Assembly: GCA_003963305.1 (NCBI GenBank)
Contig: RXJR01000009.1
Location: 183,854-247,853, forward strand
DNA length: 64,000 nucleotides
Direction: 5' to 3'
From: Candidatus Melainabacteria bacterium
GTDB lineage: Bacteria; Cyanobacteriota; Vampirovibrionia; Obscuribacterales; Obscuribacteraceae
Positions 32,419-41,701 of this stretch are shown piece by piece; the stretch's first letter is position 1, and every line of letters starts with the position of its first letter. The notes below the pieces were generated by a model. That model did no database searches, was not told the origin of the DNA, and saw nothing but the letters and a program-made list of their open reading frames with translations. Made by a program: the position numbers and the translations under genes.

Positions 32419-35400
32419 GGCTCTTCGTAGAATTGCTCTGAGTCTTGCTCGGCAGTCGGCTGTTGTGCGGACAGTTCTTGCTGCGCCGGCTGACTGGCTG
32501 GTTTTTGTTCAGTTGGATTTGCGTATGGCGACTGCGATGCATACGGTTGCTGCCAAACCGCTGGGTTCTGCCCGGGTTGGTTTTGCAGCTGCTGTAGATG
32601 AGGAAATAAGTTGTGTGTTTGTGGCGTCTGCGGTGCAGTAGGTTGGGGCACCGTATTCGGTGTGACCGGCTGTGCTGCAGATGATGGTTGCTGTGCTGTT
32701 TGCTGCTGGTTCTGAGTCGGAGAGGGGAACGCACGTTGCTGTTGCGAGAATTGTGAGTTCGGCTGCGGTTGCTGCGGCAGAGGCTGAGAGATGTGCTGCG
32801 CTGGAGATTGTTGCTGCGGCAGGGGCTGAGAGATGTGCTGCGCTGGAGCTTGTTGCTGCGGTAGGGGCTGGGAGATATGCTGTCCCGAAGCTTGTTGCTG
32901 CGGCAGAGGCTGGGAGATGTGCTGTCCCGAAGCTTGTTGCTGTGGCAGAGGCTGAGAGATGTGCTGCGCAGGAGCTTGTGGCTGCGGCATTGGCTGAGAG
33001 TGCTGCGCCGGAGCGGGCTGCTGCGGCAGTGGCTGCGAGATGTGCTGCGCCGGAGCGGGCTGCTGCGGCAGTGGCTGCGAGATGTGTTGTCCGGGAGCGG
33101 GTTGCTGCGGCGGTGGCTGCGAGATGTTCTGCCCGGGAGCCTGCTGCTGTGGAAGAGGCTGTGGACGTTGTGCGGATGCATCGTAGGGAGCCCGACTGAA
33201 CAAAGCTGATGCGTTCTGGACTACCGGAGTCGCTGGCGCATGCGGCACCGCAGCGGGTGCTTGAGTGGGAGCTTGGGCGGAAGCAGATTGAGGGGCTGTG
33301 TGCGTGGGAGCTGCTTGCACAGGAGTAGCTGGGTTCATAGGCGCCTGGCTGTCTGAGCGCTGGGGCGCCAGACCTTGCTGTGCGTGAGCCGGCAATTCGC
33401 TAGCTCTTTGACTGGCCTGATGGAAGATAGCAGCTTGTTGTTCAGGCGGTATTCGTCGGAGTTGTTCTAAAGCGCTTGGAGTGCCTTGAGGCTGAGCACT
33501 TTGAGTGGTAGGACTTAGTGAAGCTGGGCTTGCCTCATCCTCATAGTCATCGTCATCGTCCTGTTCTTCATCTTCAGATTCCCCGAATTCTTCGTCTTTG
33601 AGGTCGTCAATTTCTCTTCCTGATGAAACTTGCGCAGTCACGGAAATGTTTCCGGACACAGGCGTTAAGTTATCGCTGGTGTCAATATCGGAAGCAGGGC
33701 GAGAAGGCGTTTCGCTCGCATCTGTTCTATCTCCGGATGCCGAAGAGTCCTGCTGCGCCAATTGCAAGGGTTGGTGCTGTTGGCTGTGTTGCAGAAGGCG
33801 TTGGCGAGCATTGAGGACTGGTTGTTCGCTGCCGTCATCCTCAACTTTCTCAACAGTGTGGCTGGCTGTTTCAGCTGATTCAAGCGGCGACTGGTTGACA
33901 GAGCTGTCGGCTGATTGTTCGGTGGTGGGCACGCTCAGTGACTGAGCCGAATTCGATGCGGCTTGAGGTGCTGGTTTCGACTGGTCATTCGTCAGTGCTT
34001 CGACTCGCGGAGTCGCAGGCGTCGGTGCTGAGAGCGGAGCAGAGCGTGGATCGTTCAAGCTGGCAAGCACGGCAACAAAGATGTCGACCAGGAAAGGATC
34101 CCATTGAAGACCGGCACCATTTTTCAATGTTTGAATCGCCTGTTCGCGAGTCATTGCCGGTCGATAAGGTCGATCCGAAATCATGGCGTGATAAGAATCG
34201 ACGATTGATACGATGCGGGCGGGTAGCGGTATCTCTTCTCCCTTTAGTCCTCGAGGATATCCCGTTCCATCCCAACGTTCGTGGTGGTTTTCGAGGATTT
34301 CGCATATGTCGCGCAGAGCACGAATCGGTCTGAGCAGTTGCGCACCGAGTACTGCATGTTGATTGATAATTTCGCGCTCGTCGGCGTTATATTTGCCTGG
34401 TTTATTGATCAAATCAGCCGGAATCGACAGCGTGCCAACGTCATGCAAGAGCCCGGCGACTCTGATTTGCTCCACTTGCTGCTGGCTGAGTCCCATTACT
34501 TTCGCCAGGAGTTCGCTCAGTCGTGCCGTCTCCAGATGATGTTGCTTGTTGTAATCAGATTTGGAGTAAAGGGCGGTGGCCAGTGCTTTGACCATGTCGA
34601 CAACTTCAGGGACCAGTTCCTCTTTCTGTTCTGCAGCCGCAGACACTGCTGTAGGAACGAAATCAGCATATGTATTCTGAGGCAAGGTGAATTGACCGGA
34701 GTTGGTCACCACTGCTGGTGGCGAAACATCCTTTTCCTGCCCCGACTTTTCTGTCGTCTCATCAGCCGACGATTCAGCTTCGTTCTTACGCTGTGTATCG
34801 GCACGAGGCGGCTGTTCCGGCGGCTTGCTGGGACTGATTTCTTCGAACATCAAGTCGCCGGCAGTATGAACCTGGTTTCGACCAAGCCGCTTCGAGAGGT
34901 ACAGAGCCTTATCAGCCAGGTCAAGCAAGTGCTGCTGGTTGTGCGCGTCTTCTGGAAAAGCGGCAATACCAAAGCTTCCGGTGACGGAGATCTGAATGTC
35001 TTCGTGGTGAATAATTTCCTGCGAAAGGCTCTTGCGGATACGTTCCGCCACTACAGCCGCCCCTTCCTGATTAACTTCGGGAAGCACGACGAGAAACTCT
35101 TCTCCGCCATATCTCACCGGCAAGTCGACGTCTCGGCAATTGCTCTTTACGAGCTTAGCCACTGCCTTCAAAACGGAGTCGCCGGCAGGGTGTCCATAGT
35201 TATCGTTGATTGATTTGAAGTGGTCCACATCCAACATGACCACGGCCAGGTTGCGCTGATATCTTTCTGCCAGACGCAGCTGTTCAGCCAGTTTCTCTTG
35301 ACCGGTGCGGTGGTTATACAGCCCGGTCAAACCATCTGTAGTGGCTTGACGTTGCACTCGGGCATACAGTCTGGCGTTGGTAACCCCGGTCGCCACCTGG

Positions 35401-36983
35401 TCTGCCACTGATTTCAGGAATGCTTCATTGTCGCGGTTCCAGTTCGCTTGCGATTCGCATTTGTAACCACCCAGTAACCCGAGCAGTTTCTGCTCATACG
35501 TAATAGGAACGAAGAACAGCGAAAAGAAGTGATAGTTTGGCAAAGCATCTTTGCGGAATGGCTCGAGACGGCGATCGTGCGCGGCATCATTAGCCATAAG
35601 CAGCTGTTCGCCCTGGAAATGCTGTTTGAACACTTCCAGTGTTCTCAAATCAACATCTTGCTGCATCAGTTGATATTCTTCGTCGGCGAAATATTCTGAT
35701 CTGATTGAATCTTCCGGCTCATCATCGCTCGGCAGCACAACAAAGCAGCAATCCAAATTGAACCAGCCGGAGAAAGCCTCCAGCATTTTGTGCAAGTTCT
35801 CGGTTATGTTGAATGATTGTCTGATTGTGTTGCTGATGCGATGCAGCAAGGTATCCTGCGAACGTAAAATGTCAGATTCCCACCGAAGCAGCTCCAGCTC
35901 TCTGTTTCGCTTTAGTTGCAGTTGCTTGTCTTGTGAGAGATGCTCGGTTGCTTGCTCCAGACGCTGAGCATAATCTTCGAGCAGTTGTAATTGAATGGCC
36001 AGCTCGCGTTCAGTTTTGCGGTGACGCATTGACGATTTGACCCGGGCGAGTAACTCGGAGTCGAAGCAAGATTCTGATAAGCAGTCATCTGCACCGACGT
36101 TGAGTCCATCCACTCTGGCTGTGGGATTGGTGTCGGAAGTGACTAAGATCACAGGCACGTGTTTGAATTGATTTGATTCCTTGAGGACACGGCAGAATGC
36201 GTAGCCTGATTTGCCTTTCACCTCGGAATCCAGGACTATCAAGTCAACGCGATTGTTTTGCAGAGCTTCCGTCGCTTTGTCCGCACTGTCTGCTTCGAGT
36301 ACCTGGTATTTCTCGCCTAGAATTCGAGAATATCTTCTGCGCACGAGGCGATTCGAGTGAACAATCAGTACAAATTCGCTGTCGAAAGATACCCGGTTGG
36401 CTTCCGCTGGTTGCGCGTCGCTATTGGGTGCAAACTGTGACATCTTGGTGCTGAGATGTTCGCCCATCAATTTCAAAGTGGCTAGATCTTGCTGAGTAAT
36501 TTCGCGCGTCGGATCAAACGAAAGAACGCGAATCAATCCCCGCACCGTGCCGGCATTGCCATGCGGTGTTTGGAGAATCGGAACGATTGAGTAAGGGTAA
36601 CCTTCTTTCTCAGCTGACAATCCATCAGAATCTTCGTCGTCATCGTCGAGCTCCGACTCTGGTTCAGCGGGCACCGCGCCTGATGCCATGTAAGCCTTGC
36701 CAATCCACGGACGCTGGGTCTTCTTCACATCCTGCGCCACGTGAGTGTTCGCTACAGTGAGGGGTTGCTGATTCTCATCACTCAGTGTGCCGACAAATTC
36801 TCGTGCTTCCGTATCTTCATCTTCTGCCGAAAACGAGATCAAGTTGATGATTTCGGGCTCGCGCACGTAATCTACGAAAACAAAGTCGAACCCAAGAGCC
36901 TGGCAAATGTGCCGCCTGATTGCGTCAAAAAATTCTTCCTTTTCAGGAAGCACTTGCTCTTGAGAATTTTTACTTGCGGTCAC
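32415..36983 (-). CDS. GAF-REC-GAF-GGDEF-HD-GYP protein with Gln/Pro repeat tail
   Basis: A 1522-residue signalling protein. In order: a GAF-like sensor (about 15-170), a receiver-like domain (about 203-321, VDLIVLDSEVKG with Asp near 249), a coiled coil, a second GAF domain (about 400-560), a GGDEF domain with active-site GGEEF near 624, and an HD-GYP domain from about 800 to 970 (LLHDVGTLSIP near 848, NHHERWDGTGYPRG). It could both make and break cyclic di-GMP. A 500-residue low-complexity tail follows with a 14-residue repeat. The full-length reading frame is unbroken. Confidence 0.85.
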   Translation of the reverse strand: MTASKNSQEQVLPEKEEFFDAIRRHICQALGFDFVFVDYVREPEIINLISFSAEDEDTEAREFVGTLSDENQQPLTVANTHVAQDVKKTQRPWIGKAYMASGAVPAEPESELDDDDEDSDGLSAEKEGYPYSIVPILQTPHGNAGTVRGLIRVLSFDPTREITQQDLATLKLMGEHLSTKMSQFAPNSDAQPAEANRVSFDSEFVLIVHSNRLVRRRYSRILGEKYQVLEADSADKATEALQNNRVDLIVLDSEVKGKSGYAFCRVLKESNQFKHVPVILVTSDTNPTARVDGLNVGADDCLSESCFDSELLARVKSSMRHRKTERELAIQLQLLEDYAQRLEQATEHLSQDKQLQLKRNRELELLRWESDILRSQDTLLHRISNTIRQSFNITENLHKMLEAFSGWFNLDCCFVVLPSDDEPEDSIRSEYFADEEYQLMQQDVDLRTLEVFKQHFQGEQLLMANDAAHDRRLEPFRKDALPNYHFFSLFFVPITYEQKLLGLLGGYKCESQANWNRDNEAFLKSVADQVATGVTNARLYARVQRQATTDGLTGLYNHRTGQEKLAEQLRLAERYQRNLAVVMLDVDHFKSINDNYGHPAGDSVLKAVAKLVKSNCRDVDLPVRYGGEEFLVVLPEVNQEGAAVVAERIRKSLSQEIIHHEDIQISVTGSFGIAAFPEDAHNQQHLLDLADKALYLSKRLGRNQVHTAGDLMFEEISPSKPPEQPPRADTQRKNEAESSADETTEKSGQEKDVSPPAVVTNSGQFTLPQNTYADFVPTAVSAAAEQKEELVPEVVDMVKALATALYSKSDYNKQHHLETARLSELLAKVMGLSQQQVEQIRVAGLLHDVGTLSIPADLINKPGKYNADEREIINQHAVLGAQLLRPIRALRDICEILENHHERWDGTGYPRGLKGEEIPLPARIVSIVDSYHAMISDRPYRPAMTREQAIQTLKNGAGLQWDPFLVDIFVAVLASLNDPRSAPLSAPTPATPRVEALTNDQSKPAPQAASNSAQSLSVPTTEQSADSSVNQSPLESAETASHTVEKVEDDGSEQPVLNARQRLLQHSQQHQPLQLAQQDSSASGDRTDASETPSRPASDIDTSDNLTPVSGNISVTAQVSSGREIDDLKDEEFGESEDEEQDDDDDYEDEASPASLSPTTQSAQPQGTPSALEQLRRIPPEQQAAIFHQASQRASELPAHAQQGLAPQRSDSQAPMNPATPVQAAPTHTAPQSASAQAPTQAPAAVPHAPATPVVQNASALFSRAPYDASAQRPQPLPQQQAPGQNISQPPPQQPAPGQHISQPLPQQPAPAQHISQPLPQQPAPAQHSQPMPQPQAPAQHISQPLPQQQASGQHISQPLPQQQASGQHISQPLPQQQAPAQHISQPLPQQQSPAQHISQPLPQQPQPNSQFSQQQRAFPSPTQNQQQTAQQPSSAAQPVTPNTVPQPTAPQTPQTHNLFPHLQQLQNQPGQNPAVWQQPYASQSPYANPTEQKPASQPAQQELSAQQPTAEQDSEQFYEEP
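32769..33160 (-). repeat. In-frame 42-bp repeats encoding a Gln/Pro-rich tail
   Basis: About nine units of 42 bp (one of 39 bp) encode PAQHISQPLPQQQA-type 14-residue repeats in the C-terminal tail of the 1522-residue protein. Variants of Ala/Pro/Ser in the AQ or GQ dipeptide mark diverged copies. The frame is kept throughout, as expected under selection for a protein product. The repeats probably form a flexible or extended chain. Confidence 0.85.
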
Positions 36984-37133
36984 GGCTAAAATTCAGTGCT
37001 GAAGTATGTTCGCATCAATTTTGAGTCTAACAGACGGAAGGTGTTGCTCTCAACACTACCCCTCCCTTACATCATTCCCGCATTTCCTTGACCTGAGACG
37101 CGGCATACACGATCTTGTATCAAGGCATAGCTG

Positions 37134-37739
37134 ATGCGCATCTCAATCGTCACCTGGTTGATATCGATTTTGCTAAAATTAGCCCTGGTGGACAAGTTCA
37201 GGTTATTTGATCGAGCTTTTTACAAGCGGCCGACTTTGATAGTTGCCAAAGAGCTGCTTGGCACGAAACTTTGCAGGCGTTTGCCGGACGGCTCGGTCCT
37301 GCAGGCACCCATTGTCGAGGTGGAGGCATACACTGAAGATGACCCTGCCTGTCATGCTTTTCGCGGATTAACCGAGCGCAACAGGGTGATGTTTGGGCTG
37401 CCCGGGCACGCCTATGTCTATTTTATATACGGCATGTATTTTTGCCTGAATGTCGTCACAGAGCCCGAAAACACACCGGCAGCGGTTCTGATTCGAGCAA
37501 TAGGTGTAACGGGCGGTGAAGGACCCGGCAAACTTTGTCGGCTCTGGGGGATCGATAAGTCTCACAATGGGCTGGATTTGTGCGATTTACAATCCGAGCT
37601 TTTCATTTGCAAAGGCGATAAAGTGAACAAAAGCGACATCGAGGTTTCCACCCGGATTGGCATCAAGCTGGCTGCAGAAAGACCATGGCGCTTCTATTTG
37701 AAAGGACATCCGCATGTTTCGGGACGCAAGAAGAGATAG
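37134..37739 (+). CDS. 3-methyladenine DNA glycosylase (AAG/MPG family)
   Basis: This is an alkyladenine glycosylase that removes alkylated purines in base excision repair. Visible blocks are LLGTKLCRRLPDG, PIVEVEAYTEDDPACHAFRGLTERNRVMFG with the catalytic Glu region, AYVYFIYGMYFCLNVV and ATGVTGGEGPGKL-like residues, all in the AAG family order. The first 18 residues are hydrophobic and unusual; a GTG at 37188 would start MDKFRLFDRAFYKR, the normal N-terminus, but lacks a Shine-Dalgarno, while the ATG here has AAGG nine bases upstream. Start is therefore unsure. VanZ follows after 49 bp. Confidence 0.9.
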   Translation: MRISIVTWLISILLKLALVDKFRLFDRAFYKRPTLIVAKELLGTKLCRRLPDGSVLQAPIVEVEAYTEDDPACHAFRGLTERNRVMFGLPGHAYVYFIYGMYFCLNVVTEPENTPAAVLIRAIGVTGGEGPGKLCRLWGIDKSHNGLDLCDLQSELFICKGDKVNKSDIEVSTRIGIKLAAERPWRFYLKGHPHVSGRKKR

Positions 37740-37788
37740 TCCGGCACGACCGTCTCAGCAAGGGGCGGCGGATACGGAGACCCGACCA

Positions 37789-38220
37789 ATGACAACATGT
37801 GCGCTTACTTCGCTTTACTCCAAGCCCGCATTTCGCTGGTTTCTCGTAGTTGCCTGGATGGGGGTTATCTTCGCCTTTTCCAACCAGGCGAACTCAGGTG
37901 AGATGACCGAACAGGTTCTGGGCGATATGAACGTACCGATCCGCAAATGTGCTCATATGTTCGAATACGCGATGCTCTTCTGGCTGACCAGGTGGGCTTC
38001 TATGACCATCCGTCGTCCGAGCTTCGTAGTGCCGGGCATGTTTGCCTTTCTGATTTGCTTGCTGTATGCCTCAACCGATGAGTGGCACCAGTCGTTCGTG
38101 CCTGGACGCAGCGCTCAGATACAGGATGTCGCCGTCGATATGGCCGGATCGCTAATTGCAGCTTTCCTGGTACCTTACTTCTTTGCGCTCAAGTCCTTCT
38201 GTTCCAGAACCCGCAGTTGA
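37789..38220 (+). CDS. VanZ-like membrane protein
   Basis: A 143-residue membrane protein with the VanZ/DUF pattern: KCAHMFEYAMLFW, YASTDEWHQSFVPGRSAQIQDV and VDMAGSLIAAF, with four predicted helices. VanZ-like proteins affect teicoplanin resistance or envelope lipids, but the function is unclear. GGAG at 37776-37779 supports the ATG at 37789; an earlier start at 37714 would add an unlikely basic leader. Its 3' end overlaps the convergent gene by 46 bases. Confidence 0.85.
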   Translation: MTTCALTSLYSKPAFRWFLVVAWMGVIFAFSNQANSGEMTEQVLGDMNVPIRKCAHMFEYAMLFWLTRWASMTIRRPSFVVPGMFAFLICLLYASTDEWHQSFVPGRSAQIQDVAVDMAGSLIAAFLVPYFFALKSFCSRTRS

Positions 38221-39155
38221 CCATCATCGCTCGTGGCAATTTTCAGTTGCAAGTGCACTGGGTTGCTTAGCTTGCTGTTGGGGCTGACCAGCTCAGCAAA
38301 AATGTCCACTTTTCTGGATGCTTCGTCGATGCGCTCTTGCTCAACCTTTGTGATCATGAGCGTCATACCCTGCGGCGTTGACTTCAGTTGTTCCGGTGAG
38401 AGCGGAAAGTGCGTCTCTTTCCAATAATTTTCGAGCAGTTCCGGCGACATATTCGCCATTGCATGAACTTGAGAGACCCGGTAACTGGCAGGGTTGAAAT
38501 CCAACATGTCAGATACGAAAGTGCGCGCGAACTTATTGATGCGTTCTGCCTCTATTGCTGCCACGTCAACCGCCGGTTTTACTTCAGCCTGGGCCGGAGC
38601 GGGGTGCCTGACAGTCATAAATTTGTATCCGACTGTCGCTAATACTGGAATGAGAACCAGGCAGGCGGCGACGATACCGATCAGTTTGAAAGGCAGTTTG
38701 AGGGGAGCGGTGGGCCTGCGACGGGAGCTACGTGGGCGTCTGGCAGTATAGGCGCGGGTATGGGGTGCCCTTGGGGACCCTGCTTCTAAGTCATCTAGAT
38801 TCCTGGATAAGGTTTCTTCAGCAGGGGTCGACCACCTTTCTGAGTCAGCTGTTGAGTGAAGACCGACGCGGCTCGAAGCGCGAAACTCTGCACCGGCGCT
38901 GCCTAGAATTTTGGATAATTTGACGGATTCATCAGGAGTCAAAAGAATACTGCTGGCCGGAGGAGTGCCTATTCTGCGTTTGACCGAAAGTGAGAACCTC
39001 GAATCGACTCGTTTGATTACGACCAGGAAGCCTGATTGAGTGTCGACGACGCGCTCTGTCGTAGTTGGAGACTGCTGCACTACATCTGGTGCGTCAAAAA
39101 TGTCTCCACTTTCGTCATTTGAAAATGTCGAGGCATAATCGTCCGAAAAAGCCAC
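38175..39155 (-). CDS. Single-helix membrane protein, unknown
   Basis: A 326-residue protein with a long N-terminal cytosolic part of low complexity, a basic stretch (TARRPRSSRRRPTAP), one membrane helix near 158-180 and an extracytoplasmic C-terminal domain (about 200-326) with strands such as GMTLMITKVEQERIDEASRKVDIFAELV. The layout and the C-terminal domain recall VirB8/TraE-type proteins, but I see no matching motif. Start GTG has a perfect GGAGGT eight bases upstream. The gene lies downstream of the RpoD-type gene. Confidence 0.6.
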   Translation of the reverse strand: MAFSDDYASTFSNDESGDIFDAPDVVQQSPTTTERVVDTQSGFLVVIKRVDSRFSLSVKRRIGTPPASSILLTPDESVKLSKILGSAGAEFRASSRVGLHSTADSERWSTPAEETLSRNLDDLEAGSPRAPHTRAYTARRPRSSRRRPTAPLKLPFKLIGIVAACLVLIPVLATVGYKFMTVRHPAPAQAEVKPAVDVAAIEAERINKFARTFVSDMLDFNPASYRVSQVHAMANMSPELLENYWKETHFPLSPEQLKSTPQGMTLMITKVEQERIDEASRKVDIFAELVSPNSKLSNPVHLQLKIATSDDGQLRVLEQKDLSAKK

Positions 39156-39180
39156 TCGTCAAGACCTCCATAAAAGAAGA

Positions 39181-39212
39181 AACGGCCCGAGTTGAAATAA
39201 ACTCGGGCCGTT
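39181..39212 (-). terminator. Intrinsic terminator after the sigma factor gene
   Basis: AACGGCCCGAGTT pairs perfectly over 13 bp with AACTCGGGCCGTT around a GAAATA loop. On the minus strand it is followed by TCTTCTTTTATG, a U-rich tract, and it lies 13 bp after the stop of the sigma factor gene. It is the clearest terminator in the window. Confidence 0.85.
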
Positions 39213-39225
39213 ACAAGTCAGAAGT

Positions 39226-40251
39226 TTAGAGATATTCTCTCAGGCGAGAAGATCTTCCTGGCTGTCTCAGTTTTCTGAGTGCCTTGAACTCGATCTGTCT
39301 TACGCGCTCGCGTGTTACTGCGAACAGTTGACCGACTTCTTCCAGTGTTCTCTGGCGTCCATCGTCCAGACCGAAGCGCAGACGGAGAACATCACGCTCA
39401 CGTGGAGTCAGTTCGTTCAGCATCTTAGCTAGATCCTGACGGAGCAACTCGTGGGTCACGGTTGTTTCAGGTCTGTCTGTTTCAGCATCTTCGATGAAAT
39501 CGCCGAGTCGTGAATCTTCTTCCTTACCGATCGGCGTTTCCAGCGAAATCGGTTCTTTGGCTGCCTTGATGATTTCGTGCAACTTGACCAGTGAAACATC
39601 CATGGACTTCGCGAGTTCTTGCTCGGTCGGCTTGCGGTTGAGTTCTTGCGCCAATTGACGAGTTACTTTTTTCAGCTTGTTGATTGTTTCGACCATGTGC
39701 ACAGGTACGCGGATTGTGCGCGATTTGTCTGCCAGTGCACGGGTGATAGCCTGTCTGATCCACCAGGTGGCATAAGTTGAGAACTTGTAGCCGCGCTCGT
39801 GGTCGAACTTTTCAGAGGCACGAATCAAGCCGAGGTTGCCTTCTTGAATCAGGTCCAGGAATGACAGGCCTCTTCCAATATATTTCTTTGCGATTGAGAC
39901 AACCAAGCGAAGGTTGGCTTGTACCAGCTTTCTCTTAGCGATCATGTCGCCCTGGAGAATTTTACGAGCCAGTTCAATTTCTTCGTCTGGTTTGAGCAGT
40001 TGAATGCGACCGATTTCGCGAAGATACAAACGAACGGAATCTTCTGTGGCGATTTCTCTGCTTGAAGGCAGTTCTACTGGTTCATCGTCATCATCGAGGT
40101 GATCTTCTTCGTCATCGATGATCGTAAATGCATCGGTTTCGTCGGTGAGATCCAGCTCTTCTAGTTCGTTGCGCTTTGCGATGTTCTCATCTTCTACGAG
40201 AACTCCGCCCATTCCTCTGCCTTCATTGTCTCCGGATTTTGCTTTAGCCAT
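39226..40251 (-). CDS. rpoD: RNA polymerase primary-type sigma factor (RpoD/SigA-like)
   Basis: A 341-residue sigma-70 with region 1.2 ([16 protein letters not shown]), region 2 ([64 protein letters not shown]), region 3 and region 4 ([37 protein letters not shown]). The N-terminus has an acidic linker instead of a long region 1.1. The match is to primary group 1/2 sigma factors; whether it is the housekeeping one or a group 2 paralogue cannot be told. The start has GAGGAA just upstream, and a 0.7-kb gap precedes it. Confidence 0.92.
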   Translation of the reverse strand: MAKAKSGDNEGRGMGGVLVEDENIAKRNELEELDLTDETDAFTIIDDEEDHLDDDDEPVELPSSREIATEDSVRLYLREIGRIQLLKPDEEIELARKILQGDMIAKRKLVQANLRLVVSIAKKYIGRGLSFLDLIQEGNLGLIRASEKFDHERGYKFSTYATWWIRQAITRALADKSRTIRVPVHMVETINKLKKVTRQLAQELNRKPTEQELAKSMDVSLVKLHEIIKAAKEPISLETPIGKEEDSRLGDFIEDAETDRPETTVTHELLRQDLAKMLNELTPRERDVLRLRFGLDDGRQRTLEEVGQLFAVTRERVRQIEFKALRKLRQPGRSSRLREYL

Positions 40252-40951
40252 AGGTTCCTCGTTTTAGCTTCTGACAATAAATGACGCGAACGCGTCTACT
40301 GCGCTGCTTATTAGAAATCTCTTAGTTCATCCGATGTTTATTTGCTTACTTGTCTGTCCAACGAGGTGGACCGTTTATCAGGATGAAGAGTTTTCAGTAG
40401 CAATCTCCGCGGCAGTATCATATGTGCGTAATTTTCAGTTTCGGGGTTTCTATACAGTTCCTTCAGATTTGCCGAAACTTGTCGTTAACGGCACTTGAAT
40501 GAGCTCTTGAAAACCTCTTTATATCTCGGATTACGCCAGGTGCAGGACGTTGCTTGGCAACGACTGCTAAATGAGTATAAGTGCGCTCAAGCGGTCGTGC
40601 GCATCGTGTTAAGCTAGTTTAACTGCTGCGGTAATTACTAGTGCAACTGTGGATTCTGCCAACTGGTGAGCTTTTCCGCAATTCTGGATTTTGATTCTTT
40701 GGAAGTTTTAACAGAATCTACTTGATTAACGGGCTCAAAAAATGCGATAGGCGCCTGCTTTTCGTATTTACACCAGGGCTGCTTTAATCGCCAGGTTCAA
40801 TTCGAGCGTCTACATTTATATGTATAGAGGTGCTTGCTGAGAGGCGTTCCATTTTTCTCTGGAATGAGAAATAGATTTGTGTTGCCTATCAATTACCAAA
40901 TGTCGAATTGATTGCAATGGTAGTGGTATTGAATATGATGCCCAGCAAATT
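40252..40951. other. 0.7-kb upstream region of the sigma factor gene, no gene seen
   Basis: I see no coding frame that is not a shadow. The region carries inverted repeats: GACGCG-aa-CGCGTC at 40283-40296 close to the rpoD start, GCAG-ga-CGTTGC-ttg-GCAACG-a-CTGC at 40542-40567, and TACAT-ttat-ATGTA at 40811-40824. No clear -35/-10 pair stands out on the minus strand. A long leader or a distant promoter for rpoD is likely. Confidence 0.4.
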
Positions 40952-41677
40952 TTAGTCGAAAAAGGCCTGCTCGATGTACGGTGGAGAGCAACGCTTGATT
41001 TTGTTATCGACTATTTCAATATTGACTTTCACAGCACGCCCATCAATGGTCTTGTTGTTGAGGCAGTACCGCTGAAACCATTTTGGAGAAATGCCGCCGT
41101 CGATATGGAAATTTTTCGCCAGTATTGTTTCGTCGGCACCAGGTGGTGCGCTGCTGTGGATTAGTTGAACAATCTCGCTGGATGGTCCGGTACGATCTGA
41201 AAACCAGCTGTTGCCGATGGAAAATCTGTCTGGTGCGCCTGAATAGAAGTTCAAAACTATTGCTGTCGGACCTATTATGTTAACTGTGCCGATGGGCAAC
41301 AGATGTAGCGGTTTCAAACTTTCATAAGGCACGCAGACGGCCGATCGCAGGCACGCATCTAAAAGCTGAGATGGCATGTCTACTTCATCGAGGCTGGTTT
41401 CAACGGTGAGATTTGCTTGTCCGGCGAAACTACTTATGAAGGGTACGTTATAAGTGAACTTCGGATTAGAGGGTGAGGTGACTTTCGATGAAACGATTTT
41501 CGAGGATCGGGAGATCTCAGAGAGCTGCTGCGATAACGTTTCTTTCTTGGATTGTCGTTTGATTTCTATATTGAACACACCCGGTGCCTGTGCGAATACT
41601 TGGTGGACCAGACCGGTCTGATATGCGAACACGATGGCTGTTGAAGCGAGAATGAGGTTTCGGGACGAAAGTTTCAT
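40952..41677 (-). CDS. Secreted hypothetical protein
   Basis: A 241-residue protein with a signal peptide (cut near VFAQA) and no recognised family. The middle has three or four Cys, including LLDACLRSAVCVPY, which could form disulfides, and the C-terminus is a beta-rich stretch (VKVNIEIVDNKIKRCSPPY). The pattern recalls TonB C-terminal-like folds only loosely. It is 24 bp downstream of the kinase gene on the same strand and may be cotranscribed with it. Confidence 0.55.
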   Translation of the reverse strand: MKLSSRNLILASTAIVFAYQTGLVHQVFAQAPGVFNIEIKRQSKKETLSQQLSEISRSSKIVSSKVTSPSNPKFTYNVPFISSFAGQANLTVETSLDEVDMPSQLLDACLRSAVCVPYESLKPLHLLPIGTVNIIGPTAIVLNFYSGAPDRFSIGNSWFSDRTGPSSEIVQLIHSSAPPGADETILAKNFHIDGGISPKWFQRYCLNNKTIDGRAVKVNIEIVDNKIKRCSPPYIEQAFFD

Positions 41678-41701
41678 TACTTCATCTTACTTGATAGTAA
41701 G

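Noticed and set aside
34281..35213. 310-codon plus-strand frame
   Set aside because: It is antisense to the GGDEF/HD-GYP coding region and has no protein-like pattern.
40877..41164. 95-codon plus-strand frame
   Set aside because: Antisense to the 3' end of the secreted 241-residue protein gene; no supporting start signal.
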